From an uncultured Actinomycetes bacterium (GTDB taxonomy: Bacteria > Actinomycetota > Acidimicrobiia > Acidimicrobiales > Ilumatobacteraceae): DNA of 64,000 bases. The notes under the pieces were generated by a model, which was not told the origin of the DNA, ran no database searches, and worked only from the letters and a program-made list of their open reading frames with translations. Every line of letters begins with the position of its first letter. Within the stretch, counting starts at the first letter, position 1. A program made the translations under genes and the position numbers. Below are positions 26,461-35,378 of this stretch, piece after piece. The DNA lies in assembly GCA_903872155.1 (NCBI GenBank), contig CAIQJP010000042.1, positions 1 through 64,000 on the forward strand, read 5' to 3'.

Positions 26461-27903
26461 ATGAATACACCAAACGTTATTTCAATTATGCAGGCGCTCG
26501 CCGACAAGGCCGCCGAAAACCCGAATCGCACCGCAATTACTTGCGGTGATGAATCAGTAACTCGTGCAGAGCTTGAATCACGAACAAATCGCTTGGCCCG
26601 CGCCTACGCCGAACGCGGTGTTTCATTCGGCAGTTTTGTCACGGTCGCTTTACCAAACTCGGTTGAGTTTTACGAAGCATGTATTGCTGCATGGAAGCTT
26701 GGGGCGATTCCACAACCAGTGAGTTACCGTTTGCCAAACCGCGAGCGCGAAGCCATCGTTGAACTTGCCGATTCGGCGCTTGTCGTTGGTGCCGAGCAAT
26801 CGGCCCATCCTGGCCGTGCCACATTGCCCGCACACTTTGACGCATCGGATTACGATGATTCACCTTTACCTGATGTGACGTCGCCCGCCATGAAGGCACC
26901 AACGTCTGGAGGTTCAACTGGACGACCCAAATTGATTGTTGCTGGTGATCCTGGCATCGTCAGCGTGGGTGCACCCGGCATGGGCCAGCGCGTCGACGGA
27001 GTGGTGTGCATTCCTGGACCGCTGTATCACAACGCTCCGTTTTCGTTTGGTGCTGGTTCATTGTTCCATGGCAACCATTTAGTTCTCTTGCCGCAATTCG
27101 ATGCCGAAGCAACATTGGCTGCAGTTGACAAGCACAGTGCCGATTGGATTTTGTTTGTTCCAACCATGATGTCGCGCATTTCGCGTTTGCCTGAAGATGT
27201 GAAGAACAAGTACGACCTCTCGTCGCTTTCAACTGTTTGGCATATGGCAGCGCCCTGCCCGCCATGGTTAAAAGAAGAATGGTGCAACTGGCTTGGCGGC
27301 GAAAAAATCATGGAGCTCTATGCCGGAACCGAAGCGCAGGCCGTCACCATTATTCGCGGCGATGAATGGTTGGCTCACCGCGGGTCAGTTGGCCGTTGCG
27401 TGACTGGTGAAATGAAAGTTCTCGATTCAGAGACGTACGAAGAACTTCCTCGCGGAACCATTGGCGAAATTTTCATGCGCAATACCCGAGTGACGTACAA
27501 GTACCTCGGAGCCGAGGCTCGTAAATCTCCAGACGGCTGGGAAAGTCTCGGAGACATCGGCAAGATTGACGAAGAGGGCTACATCTATCTCACCGATCGT
27601 CGTGGAGACATGATCTTGTCGGGTGGGGCCAACATCTATCCAGCAGAAGTTGAGGTCGCCTTGAGCGAACATCCCGATGTGGTGTCTTCGGCAGTTATTG
27701 GTTTGCCCGACGAAGATTTGGGCAACCGGATTCATGCACTTGTGCAGGTGTCGAAGCCGATTAATGAAGATGAGTTGCGTACTTTCTTGAGCGAACGCCT
27801 CGTTCGTTACAAGGTTCCGCGCACATTTGAGTTCACAAGCGATGCTGTACGCGATGACGCTGGCAAGGTACGCCGCTCAGCATTGCGCGACGAACGCTCG
27901 TAG
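26461..27903 (+). CDS. AMP-forming CoA ligase resembling bile-acid-CoA ligase (BaiB)
   Basis: 480 residues from the ATG at 26461; the longer frame overlaps the Rieske gene and is rejected. ANL-family motifs: SGGSTGRPKLIV near residue 149, MELYAGTEAQAVTIIRGDEW near residue 285, and LTDRRGDMILSGGANIYPAEVEVAL near residue 380. The segments GPLYHNAPFS, IRGDEWLAHRGSVGR and KVPRTFEF are very like those I recall from clostridial BaiB, so the likely substrate is a bile acid or other steroid carboxylic acid activated with ATP to the CoA ester. The last Lys motif of ANL enzymes is GKVRRSALRDE. Confidence 0.85.
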   Translation: MNTPNVISIMQALADKAAENPNRTAITCGDESVTRAELESRTNRLARAYAERGVSFGSFVTVALPNSVEFYEACIAAWKLGAIPQPVSYRLPNREREAIVELADSALVVGAEQSAHPGRATLPAHFDASDYDDSPLPDVTSPAMKAPTSGGSTGRPKLIVAGDPGIVSVGAPGMGQRVDGVVCIPGPLYHNAPFSFGAGSLFHGNHLVLLPQFDAEATLAAVDKHSADWILFVPTMMSRISRLPEDVKNKYDLSSLSTVWHMAAPCPPWLKEEWCNWLGGEKIMELYAGTEAQAVTIIRGDEWLAHRGSVGRCVTGEMKVLDSETYEELPRGTIGEIFMRNTRVTYKYLGAEARKSPDGWESLGDIGKIDEEGYIYLTDRRGDMILSGGANIYPAEVEVALSEHPDVVSSAVIGLPDEDLGNRIHALVQVSKPINEDELRTFLSERLVRYKVPRTFEFTSDAVRDDAGKVRRSALRDERS

Positions 27904-27937
27904 GACCAAATCATTTCATTACACCGTTTGTTATTAG

Positions 27938-27943
27938 TATAAA
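27938..27943 (+). promoter_or_regulatory. Possible -10 box (TATAAA) before the repeat protein gene
   Basis: TATAAA lies 17 bases after a weak -35 candidate, TTCATT (27915-27920), and 32 bases before the ATG at 27976. The 72-base gap is visibly AT-rich compared with the rest of the window. Weak evidence. Confidence 0.3.
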
Positions 27944-27956
27944 TGTGACGTTGATT

Positions 27957-27976
27957 TAGATGCTTAAATGCATCTA
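27957..27976. repeat. Inverted repeat abutting a start codon
   Basis: TAGATGC-TTAAAT-GCATCTA, seven-base arms, with the last base of the right arm being the A of the ATG at 27976. In mRNA it would form a short hairpin that covers the ribosome-binding region; no Shine-Dalgarno is visible. Confidence 0.4.
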
Positions 27977-30486
27977 TGCGAAATCGATTTTTTGCCAGCC
28001 TATTTGTCGTTGTTGCCTTGGTCTTTGGAGTCACCAATTCAGCGAGTGCTGATCAATGGGATTACATATACGGCGAAGACCCAACAAACGCAAACAACGT
28101 CTCGGCAAATCAAAACGTAAGGATTGATCCACTTGGAGGTGCTTTCATCACGGGCTATTTTTTTGGGAACTTTGAGGGCCTAAGTACTAATGGACAATGG
28201 GGCAGATTTGTTCAGCATCGCAATGCGGTTGGTGCGACCGATTGGACAGTTATCGTCGGGTTAACCAGCGGCATGCAACCTCCCGATAATCCAGAGTTCT
28301 TTGAAGTTGATGGTCATGGCACCGCATACATCGGCTTTTATACATCTGGACAACTTACGCCGATTTCCGTTAGTCAGTCCGGCACGATCACAATGCCTCA
28401 ACAAGGCGATTTCGGAGGCAATATCGGCAATCAATGCCAGATCCAAGATGCAATTGCTGATCCCGACGCTGGACTCATTGTTCTGTGTGTAAGGAACAAA
28501 AATCATTTGAGTAAGTACTCCGCTGGTCTCGTTAGAGAGTGGGACAGTGACATGAGTGACCGGGTTGGGTCATCGGTTGGTGGAACAATTATTGACGCAT
28601 CGCTCCTACGCGGAACTGATTCAACCGTATGGGTGATTTCGACATTTAACGGCGACAACATCGGAATCGACGCGTCAACATTGCCAGCTATCTTTCGCCC
28701 CGGAATTGGGATGACACGAGTCAGTAACAAGGATGGAAGTCGAGGAGTTTCAATCATGCACTATGGAATTGTCTCTCGCGGAGCAGGGGTCGTTGGAAGC
28801 GACGGCAACTTATGGCTCGCCACAGCTGACTCGAGTGGCCGCTCCCCAACAACTCTTATCTCAGTTTTTGACGACTCAACTGGCCAAAACCAAGGCACCG
28901 TTCTGAAAAATCTTGGACTCTATGGAGCGAACTGGAAAGGCGATAGTGACTCAATTATTACATGGGCAAATGCAAACAATCTTCCTACGACCGGAGTATC
29001 TCAATGCAAAATGAATGTATTCCTTTACGTATCAAGGCCCTGGATAAATAGCGATCCGGATTCATGTTCAAGATTCAAGATCTTCAATGATGGCCGCCGG
29101 CTAGTCATGGCAGTCGAAAAATCTCTCTACATCTTTGAGATCTCAGGCGAATTACTACCTCAGATAACCAGGCTGATTTCAAATACGACATTTGCCGGGG
29201 AGATCCAAGATTTTGATTCCGATTATCTTGGGAACATCATCATCGTTGGTAGAACGTTTGAGTCTGTAGTTGTACAACAGTCAATAGATGGAAGTCGAGG
29301 CATAGCTTCTTTATCAAGTTCGAGAGCTTTCATCTCGCGAAACCCCATGGGACGTATTTCCCTTGATGTCCTCCCGCGCACTCCACTACGCATCAAAGTT
29401 GCGGGAACCAACGGAGTCCCAGCGACTGGTGTCGGTGCAGTGTCAATGAATGTCACCGTCACATCCCCCGACGGAGAAGGTTTCATTACGGTATACCCGT
29501 GCGATACAAAGCCCGATGCATCAAACCTTAATTACACGCTTGATCAAACTGTGCCGAATGCGGTCATCGCACCAGTCTCTTCAACTGGTGATGTCTGCTT
29601 CTATACAAATACTGAAACCCATCTACTTGCGGACATAAATGGCTACTTCCCCACCGGTCAAGGCTTCACAGCAGCTGGCCCAGCACGCGTCTTTGATACA
29701 CGCGCTGGCTCTGCCCAGGGTTTGCGCACAGTGAACAAAGTAAAAATCGGTGGTGATCAAGAAGTACGGGTGAAAATGACAGACCTCGCTGGCTTAACGC
29801 CATCAGCCGGAATCGGCGCAGTTTCACTCAATATCACTGCGACCGGCACAACCGCCGATGAGTTTGGTGGATATGTGACTGTCTTTCCGTGCGGCAATCG
29901 ACCAAATGCGTCGAGCATCAACTTTGTCTCAGGTCAAACTGTTCCGAACGCAGTCATTGCACCAGTTTCCGCATCGGGAGAAGTGTGCTTCTACGCCCGA
30001 GGTACCACCGACCTCATCGTCGATATCAACGGATACTTCCTTACTGGAGCAGGGTTCACACCCACAACTCCGACACGTATCGCAGATACCCGATCGGGAT
30101 CTGATCAAGGAGTTCGAACAGTAACTAAGACAAAAGTCGGAGGTGACACAACTTTGAAAGTGAAGTTCACCGACATCGCTGGCCTCACGCCGTCGTCAGG
30201 TGTTGGCGCTGTTTCACTCAACGTCACAGCGACCGGTACAACCGCAGACGAATTTGGTGGCTATGTCACGGTGTACCCGTGCGGGGCATTACCTAACGCA
30301 TCAAATCTCAACTTTGTCTCAGGTCAAACAGTTCCCAATGCGGTCATTGCACCAGTTTCAGCATCAGGAGAAGTCTGCTTCTACGCACGAGGATCCACCG
30401 ACCTCATCGTCGATATCAACGGATACTTTCTCACCGGTGCAGGCTTCACCCCAATGTCGCCTGTTCGACTCTTTGATACTCGTTAA
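27976..30486 (+). CDS. Secreted protein with C-terminal 130-residue tandem repeats
   Basis: 836 residues. A signal peptide is clear (MRNRFFASLFVVVALVFGVTNSASA, cleavage before DQW). Residues 30-460 have a WD/beta-propeller-like look (repeated ITGYF, GNIIIVG, SDGNLWLAT segments) without an assignable family. From about residue 470 come three copies of a domain ending VCFYARxxTDLIVDINGYFLTGAGFTP; copies 2 and 3 are exactly 390 bases each (29686-30075, 30076-30465) and nearly identical over their second half. The protein stops seven codons into a fourth unit (RLFDTR). Such repeats occur on secreted proteins of Acidimicrobiia. Function unknown. Base and codon use is more AT-rich than in neighbours. 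Confidence 0.8.
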   Translation: MRNRFFASLFVVVALVFGVTNSASADQWDYIYGEDPTNANNVSANQNVRIDPLGGAFITGYFFGNFEGLSTNGQWGRFVQHRNAVGATDWTVIVGLTSGMQPPDNPEFFEVDGHGTAYIGFYTSGQLTPISVSQSGTITMPQQGDFGGNIGNQCQIQDAIADPDAGLIVLCVRNKNHLSKYSAGLVREWDSDMSDRVGSSVGGTIIDASLLRGTDSTVWVISTFNGDNIGIDASTLPAIFRPGIGMTRVSNKDGSRGVSIMHYGIVSRGAGVVGSDGNLWLATADSSGRSPTTLISVFDDSTGQNQGTVLKNLGLYGANWKGDSDSIITWANANNLPTTGVSQCKMNVFLYVSRPWINSDPDSCSRFKIFNDGRRLVMAVEKSLYIFEISGELLPQITRLISNTTFAGEIQDFDSDYLGNIIIVGRTFESVVVQQSIDGSRGIASLSSSRAFISRNPMGRISLDVLPRTPLRIKVAGTNGVPATGVGAVSMNVTVTSPDGEGFITVYPCDTKPDASNLNYTLDQTVPNAVIAPVSSTGDVCFYTNTETHLLADINGYFPTGQGFTAAGPARVFDTRAGSAQGLRTVNKVKIGGDQEVRVKMTDLAGLTPSAGIGAVSLNITATGTTADEFGGYVTVFPCGNRPNASSINFVSGQTVPNAVIAPVSASGEVCFYARGTTDLIVDINGYFLTGAGFTPTTPTRIADTRSGSDQGVRTVTKTKVGGDTTLKVKFTDIAGLTPSSGVGAVSLNVTATGTTADEFGGYVTVYPCGALPNASNLNFVSGQTVPNAVIAPVSASGEVCFYARGSTDLIVDINGYFLTGAGFTPMSPVRLFDTR
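29686..30465 (+). repeat. Two tandem 390-base coding repeats
   Basis: Unit 2 (29686-30075) and unit 3 (30076-30465) are the same length to the base and share long identical or near-identical stretches, for instance TTTGTCTCAGGTCAAAC and GACCTCATCGTCGATATCAA. A more diverged first unit lies at about 29380-29685, and a 21-base stub of a fourth ends the gene. Recent duplication or gene conversion is likely. Confidence 0.85.
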
Positions 30487-30491
30487 ATCAT

Positions 30492-31670
30492 TCAGCTGAA
30501 TTTGACGGGCAACGACTGAATGCCGCGCACGAATGATGCGTGGCTATAAACCGGCTGATAATTCGGGTCGGTGAATTCAATAGTTTTGGTTCGCTTAAAC
30601 AACTCCGTGTAGATCGAGCGCAATTCGAGTCGCGCCAAACTTGCACCCAGGCATAGGTGCGGCCCCCAACCAAACGCAATATGAGGGTTCGGGCTGCGGG
30701 TCACGTCAAAAGTGTGCGGTTCAACAAACATGTCCTCATCGCGATTAGCCGCGGTGTAGTTCATGATGACTTGAGAATCTTTCGGAATCTTGACGCCACG
30801 AATCTCAACATCTTCGGTCGTGACCCGCACCATGTTGATAATCGGTGTCACCCAACGCAAACATTCTTCAATGGCCCGCTCAAGATCTTCGGGTGATCGT
30901 CGCGCAATGGCCATTTGCTCTGGATTACGAATCATTGCCTCAAGGCCGCCCGTGATGACATTACGAGTGGTTTCGTTTCCACCAACTAACAGCAGCAGTG
31001 CATTACCAACGACATGTTCGTCATCCATTCCACTTCCATCTTCAGCTGCAACGACAAGTTTGCTCACTAAATCATCGCCCGGATTCTTTTTGCGTTGTTC
31101 AATGACTTCAGAGATGTACACGTAGTACTCAAAGGCCGCGTTGACCACATCGTCGGTGATGTACTTCGGGTCATCAGCGCCATTGATCATGGCGTCGCTC
31201 CAGTGTTGCAACTTGTCGTAGTCGCTTTCGGGAGCACCGAGCATTTCACCAATCAAAGTCATCGGCAGCGGCCGCGCAATATCAGCAACGATGTCGCAGG
31301 ACCCACGGGTAACAGCAGCATCGACTAAGCGACGCGCAACTTCTTCAACATGCGTTTGGTAGGCCGCCATTTGACGTGGGGTAAAGCCCCGAGCAACCAC
31401 GCGACGCTGATCGGCATGACTTGGGTCGTCGCTGTCAATCATCGACGGTTGCACAACTCCGTTCGGACGAGAACCAATAATGCCGCTGGCAAAGATTTGT
31501 GCTTGCCGTTCGGCTAAGCGAATATCTTCAATCTTTGTCAATGCCCAAATGCCATTGACATCTTGGTAAACCGGCTCATTTCGGCGAATCCACTCAAGAG
31601 TTGGAAATGGATCGTTTTGGTACATGTCACGGTCAAGAATGTTTACCTTCACGTATTGCACCCTAGCCAT
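30492..31670 (-). CDS. Cytochrome P450, CYP142-like (steroid side-chain oxidase candidate)
   Basis: 392 residues from the ATG at 31670 (MARVQYVKVNILD); the longer frame to 32063 reads through the divergent gene. P450 features: I-helix GGNETT at 230-235, ExxR at Glu269-Arg272, heme-binding FGWGPHLCLG with Cys340. The N-terminal pattern (DPFPTLEWIRRNEPVYQDVNGIWALT, PSMIDSDDPSHADQRRVVARGFT) and the C-terminal HASFVRGIQSLPV resemble mycobacterial CYP142, which oxidises the terminal methyl of the cholesterol side chain. No redox partner is adjacent. Substrate is inferred. Confidence 0.85.
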   Translation of the reverse strand: MARVQYVKVNILDRDMYQNDPFPTLEWIRRNEPVYQDVNGIWALTKIEDIRLAERQAQIFASGIIGSRPNGVVQPSMIDSDDPSHADQRRVVARGFTPRQMAAYQTHVEEVARRLVDAAVTRGSCDIVADIARPLPMTLIGEMLGAPESDYDKLQHWSDAMINGADDPKYITDDVVNAAFEYYVYISEVIEQRKKNPGDDLVSKLVVAAEDGSGMDDEHVVGNALLLLVGGNETTRNVITGGLEAMIRNPEQMAIARRSPEDLERAIEECLRWVTPIINMVRVTTEDVEIRGVKIPKDSQVIMNYTAANRDEDMFVEPHTFDVTRSPNPHIAFGWGPHLCLGASLARLELRSIYTELFKRTKTIEFTDPNYQPVYSHASFVRGIQSLPVKFS

Positions 31671-31746
31671 AAAGATGCGTGCGATTAAAGGGCACGTCAC
31701 AGTCGAAAGGTGCAACTTTTGCCGCCAGACCAGCCAAAATGGAGAT

Positions 31747-33219
31747 GTGAATCGTTTGACATCTCTCTCGCTCGCCACTGCTCTTATTTTTGTGACCATT
31801 GGCTGTTCTAACCGTGGTGAGGAAACTGCGCCACTCGAAACGTCGGTTGCACCAACCGACGCACCAGGAACTGAATCGACAAGCGACACCACACTTGCTC
31901 CCGAGTCACCAACCGTGATGTTTGGTGATCTTGAATCACCTTGTGGTCCCGCTATTGATGGGATCACCCCCACAATCAAGGCCGATGAAAATGGCGGGTC
32001 AGCAGACGCACTACAAGTAGCGACCCCATCCGACAAGGGCAACTCATTTGTACCTGGACTCAACGGAGAACTTTACGATGCAGGGATTGCATTTGAAGGA
32101 TGGTGCAACGCACAAGGCGGAATCGCCGGAATGCCTTTGAAAGTTATTGATGCCGATGCCAAGCTTTTTGAAGTACCAGTGCAAATGGAAAACGTTTGCT
32201 CGAATGCATTTGCCATGGTCGGCGGCGGTTGGGCGATGGACGATCAAGAATTCCCGCGCTTCCACGAGTGCGGAATGATTGATGTTGCAGGCTTTGTCGT
32301 CACAGCCGCCAAGTCACAAGCCGACAACACCTTCTCACCGCTACCCAACCCTTCAAACAAAAAGGACCAAGGTTGGTTCAAGTGGGCCGTCGCTGCTTAT
32401 CCCGAAGCTATGCAGCACTTCGCAACGGTGTACAGCGATATTTTGACGGCCCAAGTAGTTGAACAGCAGTACCGTGAGGGCGCTGCAATCATTGGCGGCG
32501 TCACGGTTGTTGACCAGATTCCCTATAGCTCAGTTGGCGAAACATCGTGGCTTCCCATTGCTCAACGCCTCAAAAATAGCGGTGTGCGCGCCATCAGTTT
32601 GGTTGGCGTTCCCGAAGTATTACCGCAACTCACAAAAGCTCTTGACGAACTCGGATACACCGTAGACCTCATCATGGTTGATGCTGGTTTTTACGCTGAT
32701 GTACTGATCAATAACGGTGGCAGCAGCGTTGAAGGCGTCGTCGTACGTACGAGTTATGCACTCTTTGAAGAAGCCGATCGCGTGCCTGCTGTTCAGGATT
32801 ACCTCGACATGATGAGCACGTATCGTCCTGAAGGAAAAGTGTCAGGACTTGGTATGCAATCTGCATCGGCATTCTTATTGTTCGCCACTGCCGCGAAGAA
32901 TTGTGTCATCAACAACAATGGCCAAATCAGCCGTGCCTGCATTGTTGATGAAGTCAGCAAAGTTCGTGAATGGTCTGGCGGCGGATTACATGCAGTTGCT
33001 AGTCCTGGAAACAACGAACCAAGTCCGTGCTATCAAATGATCACAATCAAAGACGCAAAGTTCACTCGCCTCTATCCGCCGCTCAATCCAACCGATGCTG
33101 ACAAGGCCCTCATTCCGACAGCAACAATTACTGAAGATGGATGGGCCTGCGACAAATCAACTTTGGTTGATCTCACTGGTGATTATGGCGATGTCAGTAT
33201 TGGCAAAATCGCCAAGTAA
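31747..33219 (+). CDS. Orphan ABC-importer substrate-binding lipoprotein (Peripla_BP_6 type)
   Basis: 490 residues from a GTG at 31747, chosen because it puts a lipoprotein signal at the N-terminus (VNRLTSLSLATALIFVTIGC) with Cys20; in-frame ATGs further upstream are possible. After a Thr/Pro-rich linker the mature domain starts with FGDLESPCGPA. It is a paralogue of the protein at 50718: both share SPCGPA, AFEGWCNAQGGI/AFAGWCNAQGGI, GGGWxxDDQxFPRFHECGMI and six or more matching cysteines. The permease and ATPases are 19 kb away. It is divergent from the CYP142-like gene, which suggests that the ligand may be a steroid. Confidence 0.85.
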   Translation: MNRLTSLSLATALIFVTIGCSNRGEETAPLETSVAPTDAPGTESTSDTTLAPESPTVMFGDLESPCGPAIDGITPTIKADENGGSADALQVATPSDKGNSFVPGLNGELYDAGIAFEGWCNAQGGIAGMPLKVIDADAKLFEVPVQMENVCSNAFAMVGGGWAMDDQEFPRFHECGMIDVAGFVVTAAKSQADNTFSPLPNPSNKKDQGWFKWAVAAYPEAMQHFATVYSDILTAQVVEQQYREGAAIIGGVTVVDQIPYSSVGETSWLPIAQRLKNSGVRAISLVGVPEVLPQLTKALDELGYTVDLIMVDAGFYADVLINNGGSSVEGVVVRTSYALFEEADRVPAVQDYLDMMSTYRPEGKVSGLGMQSASAFLLFATAAKNCVINNNGQISRACIVDEVSKVREWSGGGLHAVASPGNNEPSPCYQMITIKDAKFTRLYPPLNPTDADKALIPTATITEDGWACDKSTLVDLTGDYGDVSIGKIAK

Positions 33220-33220
33220 A

Positions 33221-35296
33221 TCAGATCTTTTCGACCTGAACTTGGGTGTCGTAGTACGACACACCACCGCCGTAGGTGGCCATCAAATCATTGGTTAAAG
33301 CATTCACTGTCTTTGTGTCTTTCGTACGGTCACCCACCCAGCCAAAAGGAACCACAACCAGGCCAGGTCGCACGCGACCACCATTCACAGCTACTCGCGC
33401 GACGACATCGAGTTCGCCACGCTGGTTGAAAACTCGCACTCGATCGCCATCGGCGATCCCCCGCTGAGTTGCATCAACGAGATCAAGCTCACAAAACATT
33501 TCACCTTCAGGAGTCGCGTGATGCGGTAGGTTTGAGTATGTCGAATTCAAAAAGCGCACATGAGTTTTGGGCGACATCAATGACAATGGATACTGGGCTT
33601 GACCCGTCGGATCGGCAGCCATTTCCTCGCCAGCCAAATATGTCGGCAACGCGGGCAACCCAACAGCCGGCAAACCATGGTTGATCAACATTGCTTTGCC
33701 GGACGCTGTTTCAAATCCGCCGTTTGCGTACGGCAATAAGTCGACTGGCAATGACAACCGGACAAAGCCATCAGCTTTTAATTTTTCAATATCAAGATCA
33801 TGCAGCGCGCTCATCAATAACGACTCGTCGTCTTCAAGAAGTTCGGGTTCGGTGAAACCACATGCCGCAGACAATCGGCGCCACAGTTCGGTATTGGCAA
33901 CGCTTTCGCCCAATGGTTGAATTGCTTGATGATTCCAACCTAAATAGAGATGACCCCACGACGGAACAACATCTATCTGTTCAATTTGTGTACAGGCTGG
34001 AAAAATGACATCGGCATACTTCGCAGTGTCAGTCATGAACTGTTCAGAAACAACCGTGAATAGATCTTCTCGTTCTAAACCACGACGAATCAATTCGGCA
34101 TTTGGTGCGGTGACCAGTGGATTGCCGTTGTACACGAACAACATCTTGACGGGTGGCGCAAGTGTCGTGTCGTTAAGTACCCGACCAAGGAGATTCATAC
34201 TCAACGATCGCCGTTCGTTACCCGCACTTAATGACGGAACATCGAAAACAGAATCATCAACATTGGTCGCGGCATACGAACCGACACTTCGCGAGAAACC
34301 TCCGCCCTTATGCCGCCAAGCACCAGTCAGCATCGGCAAACAAGTGAGAGTGCGGAAAAACATGATTCCGTGCTCTCGGTGTTCGGCACCAATGAGCGAG
34401 CGAATAAATGCGGGTTTGATCGTTCCGTAATCGCGAGCCAAAGTTTCGATCTCGTCAATCGAGATACCACACACTTCGGCAGCCCGAGCGGGCGTCCACT
34501 GCGACACCTGTTCTTTCAGTTCATCAAAACCTTCGGTGTATTGCGCAATGTAATCAGCGTCGATTAATTCATCGCGAATCAAGATGTGCATTAGTGACAA
34601 CATCAATGCAACATCGGTGCCTGGCAGCGGCTGAATAAAGACGTCGGCAGCTTCGGCAGTAATCGTTCGCAATGGATCAATCACAACGACTTTGGCGCCA
34701 TTCGCCCGAGCCTTTTCGATGAATGGCCAAAGATGGCGGTTAGCCAAACGGGTATTGGTTCCCCATAAAAGAATGAGTTGTGCAAACTCGATATCCATTG
34801 GGTCATTGGCCAAAGGTGACCCAAGGGTCAAAGTCGATCCAACCATCGCGGTTGCTCCGCACAATGAATCGACTTGACGCGAAGCCCCTACCTTGGCAAA
34901 GAATCGTCGGTCGAGTGAATTCATTTGGATAAGTCCCTGGGTGCCAGCCGATCCCCAGGGCATGATCGCTTCGCCACCGAACTCGACCGAAACTTCATGA
35001 ACCCGAGAAGCCACTAGATGAAGAGCCTCATCCCATGTTGCTTGGCGGAATTCGCCCGTCCCCTTAGCTCCGGTTCGAATGAGGGGATACAAAATACGAT
35101 CGGGGCTATAGACCCGGTCTAAAAATCGGTTGACCTTAGGACACAGTTCACCTTGCGAATAGGGATGCTGCGCATTACCCCGCATTTTGACGGCAACGCC
35201 ACCCTCAACGGTGACTTCCCAACCGCACGAGTCTGGACAGTCGTGATGACACGTTCCAAGAACAACGCGAGAACCTTCATGGGTCGATGAACTCAT
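33221..35296 (-). CDS. Molybdopterin oxidoreductase (DMSO reductase family), single subunit
   Basis: 691 residues. The N-terminal 4Fe-4S site is CHHDCPDSCGWEV with a fourth Cys in GELCPKVNRFLD; the molybdopterin domains follow (LLWGTNTRLANRHLWPFIEKARANGAKVVVIDPLRTITA near residue 177, and the C-terminal aspartate-decarboxylase-like domain starting at LSLMSPKTHVRFLNSTYSN). A Cys in DSLCGATAMVGS near residue 144 may coordinate molybdenum. No Fe-S or membrane subunit is encoded beside it and there is no Tat signal, so it is probably cytoplasmic with an unknown electron partner. Substrate unknown. Confidence 0.87.
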   Translation of the reverse strand: MSSSTHEGSRVVLGTCHHDCPDSCGWEVTVEGGVAVKMRGNAQHPYSQGELCPKVNRFLDRVYSPDRILYPLIRTGAKGTGEFRQATWDEALHLVASRVHEVSVEFGGEAIMPWGSAGTQGLIQMNSLDRRFFAKVGASRQVDSLCGATAMVGSTLTLGSPLANDPMDIEFAQLILLWGTNTRLANRHLWPFIEKARANGAKVVVIDPLRTITAEAADVFIQPLPGTDVALMLSLMHILIRDELIDADYIAQYTEGFDELKEQVSQWTPARAAEVCGISIDEIETLARDYGTIKPAFIRSLIGAEHREHGIMFFRTLTCLPMLTGAWRHKGGGFSRSVGSYAATNVDDSVFDVPSLSAGNERRSLSMNLLGRVLNDTTLAPPVKMLFVYNGNPLVTAPNAELIRRGLEREDLFTVVSEQFMTDTAKYADVIFPACTQIEQIDVVPSWGHLYLGWNHQAIQPLGESVANTELWRRLSAACGFTEPELLEDDESLLMSALHDLDIEKLKADGFVRLSLPVDLLPYANGGFETASGKAMLINHGLPAVGLPALPTYLAGEEMAADPTGQAQYPLSLMSPKTHVRFLNSTYSNLPHHATPEGEMFCELDLVDATQRGIADGDRVRVFNQRGELDVVARVAVNGGRVRPGLVVVPFGWVGDRTKDTKTVNALTNDLMATYGGGVSYYDTQVQVEKI

Positions 35297-35378
35297 ATAA
35301 CCATTCTGCCAGCAAGTGACTCGGCTATCACGAGGGTTTAAGATCGTGACGGTAGTTCATGAGTCCCAGGGGGAAAAT

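Noticed and set aside
29380-30486. Considered a CRISPR-like or mobile repeat array
   Set aside because: Repeats are in frame, 390 bases long and encode a conserved protein domain.
31671-32063. N-terminal extension of the P450 gene
   Set aside because: It would overlap the divergent binding-protein gene, has no P450-like sequence and the ATG at 31670 gives the normal P450 length.
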